Source of the DNA: a virus
DNA length: 64,000 bases
Virus record (IMG/VR): IMGVR_UViG_3300024999_000004
Location: 29,596 to 93,595 of that record
Reading direction: 5' to 3' (one strand)
The notes below the pieces were generated by a model. That model saw nothing but the letters and a program-made list of their open reading frames with translations, was not told where the DNA came from and ran no database searches. The translations under genes and the position numbers were made by a program. Below are positions 56,996 to 64,000 of the stretch, piece after piece. Within the stretch, counting starts at the first letter, position 1; each line of letters begins with the position of its first letter.

Positions 56996-57415
56996 ATGTT
57001 GATCGCAAAATGGTCGGCTGGTGGGGACAGGGAATTGCGGGTAAAAAGGATAGGGGAGGTCAATACATTCTATGTTGCGTCTTTCCGGCAGAGGGTAGAT
57101 TACGCATATCCAGACAATTTTGTTTTTAGCCCAAACAAAACATACAGGATTGAGCTGAAAGAGGATGCTTTCGAGTTGTATGAATATACAAAGGGAGGAA
57201 AAGATATGACATGTCTTGTCTGTGGCAATGAATTATCCTCGGCTGACACGAGCAGCATCTGTCGTATTTGCCAACGCAAGATGGTGGAACCGAAGCCGAC
57301 ATACTACCAGACAGGGTGGGTATGTCCAAAGTGCGGGTCTGTCTACGGACCGATGACGACGGAATGCTCGCGGTGCTGCCCTCCCCTGAAGATAACATGC
57401 GGAGGCACGACATAA
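56996..57415 (+). CDS. double zinc-ribbon protein
   Basis: 139 residues, ATG at 56996, AAAAGGAG upstream. Beta-rich N-terminus, then CLVCGNEL...CRICQRK and WVCPKCGSVYGPMTTECSRCC, two zinc ribbons. The second is typical of phage proteins of unknown role. Confidence 0.7.
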   Translation: MLIAKWSAGGDRELRVKRIGEVNTFYVASFRQRVDYAYPDNFVFSPNKTYRIELKEDAFELYEYTKGGKDMTCLVCGNELSSADTSSICRICQRKMVEPKPTYYQTGWVCPKCGSVYGPMTTECSRCCPPLKITCGGTT

Positions 57416-57416
57416 G

Positions 57417-57893
57417 TTGAAGTTAGTTATTGACATAGAAACAGTAACCTCGTTCCCGGACAACGACGAGACAATAGCTCGTGTTTTTTATCCTGACGAA
57501 GGCAGCAGAATCTACATCACAAAAGGGCTGTCAAAGACGTATGTGGAGGACTCCATATTCCACGAAATAGGCCACGTAATTGACTGGTATTTAAGTGAAG
57601 GGAAGCAAGCAGAAGACACAGGAATAAGGGAGAAGTTGGCTGACGAGATAGGCGACGGCCTACACAAGTGTTTTAATGGGGAGGCACGACGTAAAATGGA
57701 ATTCTTCCAGCAACTGACCATCGACGGAGACACAAGTTTATCCGAACTCCTGCACCAAGCCTACAGCAGGGGATGGTGCGACGGGTACAAAGAGAAAGGC
57801 GTGGAGTTTGATTGGATCGACGAGGGCTTCGCTGCTTTTGTCGCGGAACGGTTTCAGAAGGAGAAGGAGAAGGAGAAGGAGAAGGAAGCATGA
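57417..57893 (+). CDS. putative HExxH metallopeptidase
   Basis: 158 residues from TTG 57417. IFHEIGHVIDWYL (His49, Glu50, His53) is a zinc-protease HExxH site; ADEIGD later may give the third ligand. Small cytosolic or injected protease of unknown target. The C-terminus is a KEKEKEKEKEA tail from a repeated hexamer (57859-57888). Coupled to the next gene. Confidence 0.7.
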   Translation: MKLVIDIETVTSFPDNDETIARVFYPDEGSRIYITKGLSKTYVEDSIFHEIGHVIDWYLSEGKQAEDTGIREKLADEIGDGLHKCFNGEARRKMEFFQQLTIDGDTSLSELLHQAYSRGWCDGYKEKGVEFDWIDEGFAAFVAERFQKEKEKEKEKEA

Positions 57894-58144
57894 CCATTAT
57901 TTGTTTGTTCGCCCAAATGAAAGAACGCTACGCCGGGGAGTACGCTCCGGACCTGCGAGGAGCAATTGACAGTTACGGAAATGACGATAACCCTGATTAC
58001 TTGAACAACTTGGAGAAGGATCTTTCAAAGGACTCCTCCATCGCTTTCGTCCGCCGTATGGTGATAAACGTTCCGGACAAGGAGTTCGACCATGTGTTCT
58101 ATGGGGAAGAGCTGGAAGGGAAGGTGGAGGAGAAAGAAGCATGA
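57890..58144 (+). CDS. hypothetical 84-aa protein
   Basis: ATGA-coupled at both ends. Acidic helical product. Unknown. Confidence 0.6.
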   Translation: MTIICLFAQMKERYAGEYAPDLRGAIDSYGNDDNPDYLNNLEKDLSKDSSIAFVRRMVINVPDKEFDHVFYGEELEGKVEEKEA

Positions 58145-58329
58145 AAATAAGTCTGCCTTACATGTTATTTTTTGATGTTGCGTGGGATGCAGCAACCGAA
58201 ACGCACAAGCAATGGTCTGAAATAGCGGAAAAGTACGGATTTACTGTTGACGAACCGTCTGTGTATGATATAGGAGTAATCGAAAACATACGTTCCGTTT
58301 TCGTTACACGAGATAGAAAGGAGACCTGA
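58141..58329 (+). CDS. hypothetical 62-aa protein
   Basis: ATGA-coupled. Hydrophobic beta start (MKISLPYMLFFDVAWDA). Ends one base before the next ATG. Unknown. Confidence 0.55.
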   Translation: MKISLPYMLFFDVAWDAATETHKQWSEIAEKYGFTVDEPSVYDIGVIENIRSVFVTRDRKET

Positions 58330-58533
58330 ATGGAAGTTGACCTCGCGGAACTCAAACATTGCGTGGAATACATACGCGGCATAAACAAAGAAGATTTCTC
58401 GTCTATCAAATGGACGCTGAATGGCGTGGAGCAACTCCCTCAGACAGAGGACCTTCAGGAGGTGCAAGGAAAGTTTGAGTTCTTGGGTCTGTGCAACACA
58501 GACTATGGCAAAATGTTGCTCGGGATATTCTAA
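58330..58533 (+). CDS. hypothetical 67-aa protein
   Basis: ATG at 58330 behind AAAGGAGACC. Unknown; short helical product. Confidence 0.6.
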   Translation: MEVDLAELKHCVEYIRGINKEDFSSIKWTLNGVEQLPQTEDLQEVQGKFEFLGLCNTDYGKMLLGIF

Positions 58534-58545
58534 AGGAGGCACTTC

Positions 58546-58728
58546 TTGGACATTACTTTTTCCGTGAATCTGCACGACTCCGACGGAGACGTTTATGACG
58601 AGTGTTTGTTACTCCATATCGGGGATACTGCAATTATCCGTCTTGAAAGAGATGGCCTACCGCAGTTTATAAAACAACTGAAGAGGATAGACAAAGAAAT
58701 AAAGGAACTTCCCATGGAAAACTATTAG
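58546..58728 (+). CDS. hypothetical 60-aa protein
   Basis: TTG 58546 after AAAGGAGG. Beta start and helical end. Last gene of the rightward operon, followed by a hairpin. Confidence 0.6.
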   Translation: MDITFSVNLHDSDGDVYDECLLLHIGDTAIIRLERDGLPQFIKQLKRIDKEIKELPMENY

Positions 58729-58733
58729 CCTCC

Positions 58734-58760
58734 TAGGGTATAGACTCAAGCTATACCCTA
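58734..58760. terminator. probable bidirectional terminator
   Basis: TAGGGTATAG (58734-58743) and CTATACCCTA (58751-58760) pair over 10 bp around a 7-base loop, between convergent genes. T content downstream is modest on either side. Its sequence resembles the inverted repeat at 1866. Confidence 0.7.
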
Positions 58761-58771
58761 TAGGCACTTTC

Positions 58772-59203
58772 CTATCGATCCGGCCCCGCTCCCCCCGAAG
58801 CCCTCCGATCCAGTTCCTTCTCGACAATCACTGCCGCCTTCTGAAGATGCGGAATCCCTGATCTCCCGTCCTCCAGCTCCGCCAGCCACAGTTCAAACAA
58901 AGCGTCCCCCTGATACTTGGGGGAAGCCTCGGATACCCTGACCGCCTTCGCCGTGATCTTGTCGAGCGCCTCTTTTTCTTCCCTGTGCGCTATCTCGATC
59001 CTGATATATTGAAGGGCCTTTCGGAGGTCAAGGAAAGGGTCGGAGTGCTTCTCTTCATTTCTAAAGAGATACTTGTATGCATTGCCCACCGAATAGCCCA
59101 TGTGCTTGTTCACATCAAGGCACTCGACCCCGGACGGGTGTACATTGTAGTGTTTGGGCTTGTTGACCTGATCGTACCCTACCGAATCCCTTCCCTCACT
59201 CAT
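58772..59203 (-). CDS. DUF3310 protein (T7 gp1.7-like)
   Basis: 143 residues. DQVNKPKHYNVHPSGVECLDV and GNAYKYLFRNEEKH are the DUF3310 signature; T7 gp1.7, of this family, is a nucleotide kinase for dGMP and dTMP. The rest is helical and longer than the domain. ATGA overlap with the gene upstream. It fits dNTP supply, notably dGMP metabolism, but activity of this member is inferred. Confidence 0.85.
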   Translation of the reverse strand: MSEGRDSVGYDQVNKPKHYNVHPSGVECLDVNKHMGYSVGNAYKYLFRNEEKHSDPFLDLRKALQYIRIEIAHREEKEALDKITAKAVRVSEASPKYQGDALFELWLAELEDGRSGIPHLQKAAVIVEKELDRRASGGAGPDR

Positions 59204-59441
59204 CGCTCTTCCCTCCCTTATTCTCCGTCAAATATCGATACCTCGCATTCAAGGTATCTTTAGAACATCCGATTTCCTTTGTCAGCACGTAGCGCGGCGT
59301 CACGTTGTACGCAAGCAATATTTTCTGGTCCATGAGAGGAGTGAAGTGGAAGCAGCGCGTGCCCACCCTCTTCTTCGGCAAGGACGCAAGCCAAGCCTTC
59401 AGCTCTTCCGAGGCCTCTTCTACTACAATATCATCGGCCAT
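59196..59441 (-). CDS. small helix-turn-helix protein
   Basis: 81 residues from ATG 59441 (AAAAGGAG upstream). C-terminal segment VLTKEIGCSKDTLNARYRYL looks like a helix-turn-helix. Overlaps both neighbours. Possibly a regulator or packaging-related DNA binder; uncertain. Confidence 0.6.
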   Translation of the reverse strand: MADDIVVEEASEELKAWLASLPKKRVGTRCFHFTPLMDQKILLAYNVTPRYVLTKEIGCSKDTLNARYRYLTENKGGKSDE

Positions 59442-59916
59442 TTGAGAACTCCTTTTCATTGTCAAACACATCCGACCGAAGAGACCAATACCGCATAAGC
59501 CCTAATCTGGATAATTGATACCTCTCTTCTTCGGTGAATTTGCGGGAGGCTTGGCGTAGTTTTGCCTGTCGCAATATCTTACATCTTCTTGACTTTCCTT
59601 TGAATGAGTTCTCACAAACACACAAAACCCCTATATCTGCCTCTATGTGAGTAAGAGCAAAATCCCCGAGCGTGTCGGGAACAGCAAACCACAACGCTTT
59701 TATTTTGTTGCTGTGATGTTTATGATACTTGTCCGAGTCTCGAAGAAGATCGCTTTTACTTACTTTTATTTCCACTTCCGAAGCATAGCCTGCATCTGAG
59801 AGTATAAGCAAGTCACATTCGTGCAAGTTGAGTCCCCATGACACCCTCGGCACAATCAGGTTTCTGCGGTAGTCGAAATGATTGGCCACAGCAACCTCTA
59901 CGTCCCTAGTTTTCAT
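59431..59916 (-). CDS. MmcB-like PD-(D/E)XK nuclease
   Basis: 161 residues, ATG 59916 (GGAGGGGAG upstream), overlapping the phosphoesterase stop. LHECDLLILSDAGYASEVEIKVSKSDLLRDSDK gives D...E-x-K spacing of PD-(D/E)XK nucleases, as in the MmcB family of DNA repair-related proteins. Followed by basic residues. Role in DNA repair or degradation of host DNA is inferred. Confidence 0.75.
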   Translation of the reverse strand: MKTRDVEVAVANHFDYRRNLIVPRVSWGLNLHECDLLILSDAGYASEVEIKVSKSDLLRDSDKYHKHHSNKIKALWFAVPDTLGDFALTHIEADIGVLCVCENSFKGKSRRCKILRQAKLRQASRKFTEEERYQLSRLGLMRYWSLRSDVFDNEKEFSNGR

Positions 59917-60716
59917 TTGCTCCCCTCCGCACTTGAGAACTCCTCCCCACTGCATATTTCCTTGTATTCTCTTCGTTTCACGACTTTAAGCGGCATGAGT
60001 ATGGGCTGATATTCCCAATCCGTGCTACTGCGAACCACCAGCTTCCCGATTCCCATGTCGTAGTACATCCCCCGGCACGTCCTTCCGAATACAGAGTCAG
60101 GGTACTCCATGCACGGAGCCGAGATTGCCGTCCGCTTTCCGATTGTCATCCTGCAGGAATAATGGACGTGCCCCCGGATCACGATATCAGCGGGCTCCTG
60201 ATCCGAAAGTGTGGCGTCCACCAGATCCCGTATGCTCTCGCGGAACAGAGGCGTTCCCTGCCCGTAGGCGGTATCACTTCTTCCAAGGGCATGACGGAGA
60301 TGCAATTTGAGGCCGAGAATGGAAACTAGTTGTTCGTTTTCGATGGATGCCCCGAGAGCTTTGGCAAGAGGATCTTCGTAGTTGTAGGTGCCGGAACTGT
60401 GGAAGGGGGTGCCTCTGACAAAGTACATGTTTTGTTTTTCTATTCCGGGGGCGGCGTATATTTCCTCTTGGGAAGCGGCTTGCTCTAAAGTGTCGGGGAT
60501 CACGGTATCCATGGTTCCCTTCTTCCCCTCGCCATCTGTTGCGTCTCCGGTGAACAATCCAACATCCCAAGGCCCGAATTCCGTAATTGCTTCAAGCCAC
60601 CATCCGTAGGCCAAAGATTGCATCACCTTCAGTTGCTCGGACCAATATGAAGGCGGCAACAGACCTCCCGCCGCGCCCCCATGCGTGTCTCCCATGATCA
60701 GTACGTTGACTGCCAT
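59913..60716 (-). CDS. calcineurin-like metallophosphoesterase
   Basis: 267 residues. MGDTHGG (about residues 8-14), GLFTGDATDG, VRGTPFHSSG and IRGHVHY trace the metallophosphoesterase dimetal site (DxH, GD, N/G-x, GHxH). Substrate unknown: these range from nucleases to nucleotide and protein phosphatases. Next to the PD-(D/E)XK nuclease gene and coupled to it. Confidence 0.85.
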   Translation of the reverse strand: MAVNVLIMGDTHGGAAGGLLPPSYWSEQLKVMQSLAYGWWLEAITEFGPWDVGLFTGDATDGEGKKGTMDTVIPDTLEQAASQEEIYAAPGIEKQNMYFVRGTPFHSSGTYNYEDPLAKALGASIENEQLVSILGLKLHLRHALGRSDTAYGQGTPLFRESIRDLVDATLSDQEPADIVIRGHVHYSCRMTIGKRTAISAPCMEYPDSVFGRTCRGMYYDMGIGKLVVRSSTDWEYQPILMPLKVVKRREYKEICSGEEFSSAEGSK

Positions 60717-60743
60717 TAGTTGTACTCCTCTATAAGGGCTGCA

Positions 60744-61337
60744 TCAGAAGATAACTGCCACGATGCTGATCGCGGAAAGAACGACAATTACAACGGCTTC
60801 CGCGCCCGCGACAAACTGCCAGAATTCAATGTCCCTTTTCAGTTTCTTGATAGAGCCTTCTAATTTTCGAAAGTTCGATGCCAAGGTCATGTATGATCTC
60901 TCCGTTTCTTCCAGTTTCTCCAAGAGATTCCGTGATTGCTCCATCGAGAGCTTCCCGGATTCTGTCGCTTTCCGCAAGTCCTCTTTCAAGAGCAGTAATT
61001 GTGTCTCTATCCTTTGCTTCTCTTTCACGGCTTCGTCGTAACTGTTCTTCAATTGAAGCAACTCTTCCCTCTGCGCGCTCAAGCTCTCTTTGTTTTGCGC
61101 CAAGAGTTTCAAGGAGTCCTGAAGCCATGACTCTTGCTTCTTGTTCGAGTCGTCCAAGCTCTGCAAGAGCGCGTTTACTTTCGCCCATCTCAGCAGTAAT
61201 TGCTCGGAGGTTTCTTGAGGATTGGATATATTTGTAGCCGAGGATGCTTCCTGCGGCCACAAGGGAGATAAGGATGACAACAACAAAAGCAGCATTACGG
61301 ATAGTGCCAAAGGAAGAAGCGTTCGGTTTTCCCACAT
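60744..61337 (-). CDS. coiled-coil membrane protein, spanin-like candidate (frame 1)
   Basis: 197 residues from ATG 61337, GGGGAG six bases upstream at the end of the gene before. N-terminal hydrophobic helix (LLPLALSVMLLLLLSSL), long coiled coil (about 50-170), C-terminal hydrophobic helix (VAGAEAVVIVVLSAISIVAVIF). No lipobox Cys. Could span the periplasm as a unimolecular spanin. A second long frame is open over the same DNA. Confidence 0.7.
   Translation of the reverse strand: MWENRTLLPLALSVMLLLLLSSLSPLWPQEASSATNISNPQETSEQLLLRWAKVNALLQSLDDSNKKQESWLQDSLKLLAQNKESLSAQREELLQLKNSYDEAVKEKQRIETQLLLLKEDLRKATESGKLSMEQSRNLLEKLEETERSYMTLASNFRKLEGSIKKLKRDIEFWQFVAGAEAVVIVVLSAISIVAVIF
60826..61335 (-). 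CDS. overlapping frame, second spanin-like candidate
   Basis: From GTG 61335, two bases inside the frame-1 start and shifted by one. 169 residues with one N-terminal hydrophobic helix (NAAFVVVILISLVAAGSILGY) and a coiled coil. Resembles an i-spanin, and embedded two-frame spanin pairs are known. But coiled-coil codons often give coiled-coil-like shadow frames, so it may not be made. Confidence 0.4.
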   Translation of the reverse strand: MGKPNASSFGTIRNAAFVVVILISLVAAGSILGYKYIQSSRNLRAITAEMGESKRALAELGRLEQEARVMASGLLETLGAKQRELERAEGRVASIEEQLRRSREREAKDRDTITALERGLAESDRIREALDGAITESLGETGRNGEIIHDLGIELSKIRRLYQETEKGH

Positions 61338-61339
61338 TG

Positions 61340-61651
61340 TCACTCCCCGGGTTTGGTCTCAGGTTTCGTCTCAGGTTTCGTATCTTTGATGAACATACCC
61401 AGCTCTCCCCAAGTAGTGAAGAACAGGAGAACAAGGACTGCGGCAACAGGTACCACAAGGAGCCCGCCGAGGACAAGGGAGAGAATTACCCAGCTTTCGA
61501 CCGAGAGGAAATAGGAGAGTTTGCAGAGCACTCCAATTGAAGACCCTATGAAGTTGAGCGTGAACACGGCAGCAAGGACCCTGCGGATGGAAAAAGGAGT
61601 GTCGGAAAGACCTTCGCGCAGGCAAGTAGAGAAATCAAGCAACGCCTTCAT
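61340..61651 (-). CDS. holin-like membrane protein
   Basis: 103 residues. Two transmembrane helices (about 27-46 and 52-77, VILSLVLGGLLVVPVAAVLVLLFF) with a short linker, a charged C-terminal tail with a KPETKPETKPGE repeat. Size and layout fit a class II holin, and the spanin-like gene follows. No endolysin is adjacent, so the call is tentative. Confidence 0.65.
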   Translation of the reverse strand: MKALLDFSTCLREGLSDTPFSIRRVLAAVFTLNFIGSSIGVLCKLSYFLSVESWVILSLVLGGLLVVPVAAVLVLLFFTTWGELGMFIKDTKPETKPETKPGE

Positions 61652-61831
61652 CTAGTCCTCCCCAAAGAATTCCGCGTCGTCCATTTCATCGCTGAGTTCC
61701 ATCATTTCCCACCAAGGCATATCGTGACCCGGAAGCTCTACACACTTGCCTGTCGCAAGATCGTCAATAATGGATTCGAAGTGGTCGGGCATGGAGTTGG
61801 CAGGATCAAAGATCGCATATCTTCCTGACAT
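61652..61831 (-). CDS. hypothetical acidic 59-aa protein
   Basis: ATG 61831 chosen for the GGGAGG site upstream; an earlier in-frame ATG at 61864 lacks one. Acidic C-terminus (DEMDDAEFFGED). Ends immediately before the holin-like gene. Unknown. Confidence 0.55.
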   Translation of the reverse strand: MSGRYAIFDPANSMPDHFESIIDDLATGKCVELPGHDMPWWEMMELSDEMDDAEFFGED

Positions 61832-61890
61832 AATCAGCCTCCCGTGAGCTGTCGCGCTATTCAAAAACGCCGCCGTTCCTAAGCAGGGAC

Positions 61891-62424
61891 TTACTCATCC
61901 TTGACCACAAGACTTATCTTTCTCCCTGCAGCAGTCTCCTGCTCCACAAGAGCAGCCAGCGCGAGCGCGTCTTTCTCCGACCTCAGCCGACCGCACCCTT
62001 GCGTGGTTTTGGAGTCCCTTGCAAAGTGGAATCCGTACCCGACATCTTTGACGATTCCGAAAGTCTCGGCTTCATAGCCTCCGGTTTTGTCGAGTTTCCA
62101 GATGGGTAGCATAAGCTCAGCATCGGTCTGGATGAAGGCAGGTCCAAGATACCCATATTCAGGATCAGTAGCCTCTCTTCGTCTGACTCCGAGGATTTCC
62201 CACTCCCTGCTACCGTCGGTGACAGGAAACGGACGGGGCATATAAGGATAGGCTCCGGGAATCGTGCGCACGACCTCACGGGGCTCGTGGAGCTTCCGTC
62301 TCCCGTTCAGCTCATTCCGGACATCCGAGGTACAATGAAAAACAAGAACCTGCGGAATTCCGTTGTAGACGGTTCCGGTATCCACTATCAACTCTTCCGT
62401 TTTTCTCAGGAATGTCCATTTCAT
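61891..62424 (-). CDS. DUF5675-like protein
   Basis: 177 residues from ATG 62424 (AAAGGAG upstream); the GTG at 62499 that overlaps the lipase stop is an alternative. DTGTVYNGIPQVLVFHC, REVVRTIPGAYPY and FHFARDSKTTQGCGRL follow the pattern of DUF5675/L,D-transpeptidase-like phage proteins, which may act on cell wall peptides. No catalytic residue proven. Confidence 0.55.
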   Translation of the reverse strand: MKWTFLRKTEELIVDTGTVYNGIPQVLVFHCTSDVRNELNGRRKLHEPREVVRTIPGAYPYMPRPFPVTDGSREWEILGVRRREATDPEYGYLGPAFIQTDAELMLPIWKLDKTGGYEAETFGIVKDVGYGFHFARDSKTTQGCGRLRSEKDALALAALVEQETAAGRKISLVVKDE

Positions 62425-62495
62425 TTTACGTAGGGCTCCTTTGTTCCTCAGATAGTCTGATATCAGGGCTTTTACTGAAAGAAAAGGCTGTAGGC

Positions 62496-63149
62496 TCACT
62501 CAAGGTACTCCCTGTACTTCGCATGATTGGCTGCGGAGGGAAGTGATAAGGGACCTATCCTAGCCGTCCTTCCTTCGGTAACGTAGCCAAATATTGCCGG
62601 AGGTACTTTCGTCACAATATCTCCTTGCACAGCAATATTATATACCTGCAGGAAACGTTTGTCAATTTCTCTGTTCAGTCTGAAGGGATTCCATACAACA
62701 CGCGGACTGCCGAAGGTAACAGTATTCGGGCGGATGCCTCTGAAGTACAGATCCTCGTGAGCAAGGGTAGCGAGAGCGCCGCCTTGGGAATACCCTGCAA
62801 CGATGGAGGGGGTGGAGCCCGAGAGGGCGGACATGATTTCGTCTTGTACGGACTTCCACAGGCGGAGGAAGCCCTCGTGGGCGTACCAGCGGGAACCTTT
62901 GTACGCGCGTACCGCCTTCGGGCAGAACAGGAAATTGTGTTTCCAGTCGGAATGGCTGGCGGAGCATTGGAAATAGAGTCCATTGTCGGAATCCAGACGC
63001 CACTGGACATCAAGAGGAGATGTCCTCCATGGCCCATGGGTGCATTTGTTGTAGAGATCGAGGTACGTTGCGCCCCATGTGGACGTTGTGGTTTTTGCGC
63101 TCACGGTGCTCACGGTGCTCACGGTGCTTACGGCGCTCACGGCGCTCAC
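62496..63149 (-). CDS. class 3 lipase-like alpha/beta hydrolase
   Basis: 217 residues from GTG 63149, which overlaps the preceding stop (GTGA). IVAGYSQGGALATLAHEDL is the GxSxG nucleophile elbow, and TVTFGSPRV the strand after it, as in class 3 lipases. TKVPPAIFGYVTEG and NHAKYREYLE should hold the Asp and His. The N-terminus is a run of Val-Ser-Ala/Thr repeats encoded by 9-base GTGAGCxCC units, each offering a GTG. Likely hydrolyses lipid or ester bonds of host surface or during release. Confidence 0.85.
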   Translation of the reverse strand: MSAVSAVSTVSTVSTVSAKTTTSTWGATYLDLYNKCTHGPWRTSPLDVQWRLDSDNGLYFQCSASHSDWKHNFLFCPKAVRAYKGSRWYAHEGFLRLWKSVQDEIMSALSGSTPSIVAGYSQGGALATLAHEDLYFRGIRPNTVTFGSPRVVWNPFRLNREIDKRFLQVYNIAVQGDIVTKVPPAIFGYVTEGRTARIGPLSLPSAANHAKYREYLE

Positions 63150-63556
63150 GGCGCGGCCTTGGGGAACAGATTCCCGACCAAAGCGAAAACCCCGCCTCCG
63201 ATGGCAGCGGCGAAGGCGAAAACAACGGCATCCCACATCTTCGATGGCCTGCTTTCTATGGTTCCGATGCGCTCCGACAATACACGGAACGCCTCTTTCA
63301 TCTCGTCCGTGTAGGTCTTCAGCATTTCCTTGATCTCGGCAAGAACCCTGTCGATGTTCTTGTCCCTCTCTTCGCGGGCGGAAAGGTCATTCTCTATGGC
63401 GCTGACTTGCCCTTCGAGACAGGAAACCGAAGTCTGAAGGGACTGAATGGCGGGGGGAAGATGCACAAGAACCAGTTCAAGTTCCCGTATCTTCTTGTCG
63501 AGGCTTTCCGCGAGTCTTTCGAGGGACTCGAATCGCATCAGCTCTGTTGCATCCAT
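63146..63556 (-). CDS. XhlA-like coiled-coil protein with C-terminal membrane helix
   Basis: 136 residues. Long coiled coil (about residues 15-95), then MWDAVVFAFAAAIGGGVFALVGNLF at the C-terminus. This is the layout of XhlA-type phage lysis-associated membrane proteins. Just upstream of the lipase, which overlaps it. Late gene context. Confidence 0.75.
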   Translation of the reverse strand: MDATELMRFESLERLAESLDKKIRELELVLVHLPPAIQSLQTSVSCLEGQVSAIENDLSAREERDKNIDRVLAEIKEMLKTYTDEMKEAFRVLSERIGTIESRPSKMWDAVVFAFAAAIGGGVFALVGNLFPKAAP

Positions 63557-63609
63557 TCTTGGGCCTCCGGATTAAGGGGGTGTCTATAGGCGGTACCTAG
63601 GGGAGAGTA

Positions 63610-63646
63610 TAGCACAGGAGAGGGGGGATGTCCACCTCCTGTGCTA
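63610..63646. terminator. stem-loop after tail gene
   Basis: TAGCACAGGAG (63610-63620) and CTCCTGTGCTA (63636-63646) pair perfectly over 11 bp between two minus-strand genes. T-run is weak on the minus strand. Possible terminator of the tail gene at 63665. Confidence 0.5.
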
Positions 63647-63664
63647 ATTCAATGGGGGGAGGAT

Positions 63665-64000
63665 CTATCCTGTCAGGGTCCGGGAGTAGGGTTTAGAGAG
63701 AGCGAAGGCGAAGCGGTAGAGGCGGAGGTCTTCGTCTGTGTCATCGATGAAAGCAACATCTGTGCCGTTCAGGGCAGCGAGGGCGGGGAAACCTCCGCCT
63801 ATATTAGTACTTCCAGCAGAGGCTAAGTGAGCCCACACGGTACCGTTCCAACGATACATGCGGAGATCATCGTTAGTCGCATCAATAAATGCCACATCTG
63901 TTCCGTTCATGGCCGCAAGAGCGGGGGCACCTATCCCTGGAATATTGAGTTCACTGCCCGCAACATAAGCCCACACGGTACCGTTCCAACGATACATGCG
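63665..64000 (-). CDS. repetitive tail or receptor-binding protein, C-terminal part
   Basis: The frame runs past the window edge, so the N-terminus is missing. The visible part contains two and a fraction copies of a roughly 44-residue repeat: PALAAMNGTDVAFIDATNDDL, then RMYRWNGTVWA. Repeats of this type (strand, DxTNDDL, strand) form beta-propeller or fibre repeats in adhesins. The end SLSKPYSRTLTG is a typical tail-fibre C-terminus. Encoded upstream of the lysis and envelope genes. Confidence 0.75.
   Translation of the reverse strand, partial: RMYRWNGTVWAYVAGSELNIPGIGAPALAAMNGTDVAFIDATNDDLRMYRWNGTVWAHLASAGSTNIGGGFPALAALNGTDVAFIDDTDEDLRLYRFAFALSKPYSRTLTG

Noticed and set aside
62625-63314. 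229-codon plus frame opposite the lipase
   Set aside because: Consists largely of His/Gly/Ala repeat from the GTGAGC units read backwards; the lipase frame has a GxSxG motif.
1-64000. Integrase, attachment site or bacterial flanking genes
   Set aside because: No recombinase motif, no repeated tRNA 3' end and no host-type genes were seen.

Overview
The window reads as part of a large tailed-phage genome, or an unintegrated prophage of one. Genes are small, tightly packed and often joined by ATGA/GTGA stop-start overlaps, with strong AAGGAG ribosome sites and frequent TTG/GTG starts. Most predicted proteins are phage-type small hypotheticals, zinc ribbons and nucleic-acid enzymes. No ribosomal, metabolic or integrase genes are visible, and terminase, portal and capsid genes must lie outside. 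Host-like sigma-70 promoters and the lack of a phage RNA polymerase suggest use of host transcription. A spanin-like gene pair and a possible outer-membrane beta-barrel protein hint at a Gram-negative host, which the sequence does not name.

Layout. (1) 1-1678, minus: small genes from one consensus promoter. (2) 1736-2208: divergent control region with a 10-bp inverted repeat, a 22-bp perfect palindrome and three 27-28 bp-spaced direct repeats. (3) 2209-9083, plus: about twenty small early-type genes, separated by hairpins and including duplicated leaders and a chimeric gene remnant, ending in a terminator. (4) 9142-10490: AT-rich non-coding block with an array of related palindromes, two copies of a second palindrome and GAGCCCC heptamer arrays, followed by two tandem AbrB-like genes. 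(5) 10.5-34.5 kb, plus: membrane and secreted proteins, a truncated primase-polymerase, a module of a 731-aa protein, a J-domain/pseudokinase and a VWA protein, then a PurA/PurZ-like synthetase, a lysozyme-like protein, a radical SAM protein and an RtcB RNA ligase. (6) 34.5-58.7 kb, plus: replication, recombination and modification genes (PD-(D/E)XK nuclease, SNF2-like helicase, three tRNAs, SSB-like protein, AEP primase, C5 and three amino-methyltransferases, DnaQ-like exonuclease, UvrD-like helicase, family A DNA polymerase, DUF550/MazZ-like nucleotide pyrophosphohydrolase) with two homing endonucleases. (7) 58.77-64 kb, minus: DUF3310 protein, nuclease, phosphoesterase, a lysis-type group (membrane protein, two overlapping coiled-coil frames), lipase, XhlA-like protein and the end of a repetitive tail/receptor-binding protein.

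Together the PurA/PurZ-like enzyme, the family A polymerase with intact proofreading motifs, the DUF550/MazZ-like enzyme and the AEP primase form the kind of set found in phages that replace adenine with 2-aminoadenine (Z). The synthetase keeps the PurA-type catalytic aspartate, no DatZ is visible, and three amino-methyltransferases are present, so the Z-genome reading is a hypothesis. At least ten plus-strand promoters share TTGACA, a 17-bp spacer, an extended -10 and often a conserved spacer sequence, which implies one coordinated promoter class.
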